This document shows, one piece after another, positions 13,498 through 13,548 of a stretch of 13,548 nt of DNA; positions within the stretch are counted from its first letter, which is position 1, and every line of letters starts with the position of its first letter. The stretch is taken from assembly GCA_016296065.1 (NCBI GenBank), contig JAEDKA010000073.1, positions 1-13,548 of the forward strand. The letters are read 5' to 3'. The notes under the pieces are model-generated. The model saw nothing but the letters and a program-made list of their open reading frames with translations. It ran no database searches and had not been told where the DNA came from. This DNA comes from Kiritimatiellia bacterium (GTDB lineage: Bacteria; Verrucomicrobiota; Kiritimatiellia; RFP12; UBA1067). The translations under genes were made by a program, and so were the position numbers.

Positions 13498-13548
13498 ATG
13501 CGAGGCGGCGAATTGGCGGTTGAGTGCTGGGATTGCCAGCAGATGGCA
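13498..13548 (+). CDS. Possible start of a gene cut by the window end
   Basis: ATG 13498 opens a frame of 17 codons (MRGGELAVECWDCQQMA) that reaches the window edge without a stop. GGAAG (13486-13490) lies 7 bases upstream as a possible ribosome site. Cys10 and Cys13 form a CxxC. The stretch is too short to judge and may be chance. Confidence 0.2.
   Translation, partial: MRGGELAVECWDCQQMA

Overview
The window looks like a chromosomal segment of a GC-rich, Gram-negative-type bacterium. A member of the PVC group (Verrucomicrobia, Lentisphaerae or Kiritimatiellota) is my best guess. It rests on general impression: Aquifex-type aconitase, a DUF4143 ATPase, repeat-rich intergenic DNA, a lipoprotein signal. 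No ribosomal marker is present, so the assignment is weak. All genes I can support are on the + strand.

The left part (1-5971) is housekeeping DNA: aconitate hydratase (117-2048), an SMC-family chromosome ATPase with no hinge domain (2077-4581), N-acetylglucosamine-6-phosphate deacetylase nagA (4631-5803), and tRNA-Ser(GCU) (5832-5924) with its own promoter and an intrinsic terminator. The aconitase and smc genes each carry a near-identical extended -10 box placed so that transcription should begin at, or within one base of, the ATG. They are therefore probably leaderless.

The right part (6094-13548) is accessory DNA. A tyrosine integrase sits just downstream of tRNA-Ser, the usual arrangement of an element integrated into a tRNA 3' end. 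It is followed by a candidate structured RNA with its own promoter (about 7609-7755), a solitary small XRE-type regulator, an AAA+/DUF4143 ATPase flanked by long direct repeats, a coupled pair encoding an unknown 183-aa protein and a PD-(D/E)XK nuclease-like protein, and an overlapping pair encoding a small lipoprotein and a DUF2235 alpha/beta hydrolase. I found no second att copy, so the far end of any element is outside the window or lost.

Intergenic DNA in the right part is full of short repeats: a REP-like palindrome in two pairs, GATTGACG and ACAGAATTA tandem tracts, CAAAC-rich G-poor leaders before three genes, and clusters of mini-palindromes with 3-base loops. Three kinds of translation start appear side by side: leaderless (aconitase, smc, ATPase), Shine-Dalgarno (nagA, integrase, DUF2235), and G-poor CAAAC leader without Shine-Dalgarno (XRE gene, 183-aa gene, lipoprotein). 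The best candidates for something undescribed are the nuclease pair, the lipoprotein-hydrolase pair, the hinge-less SMC and the structured RNA.
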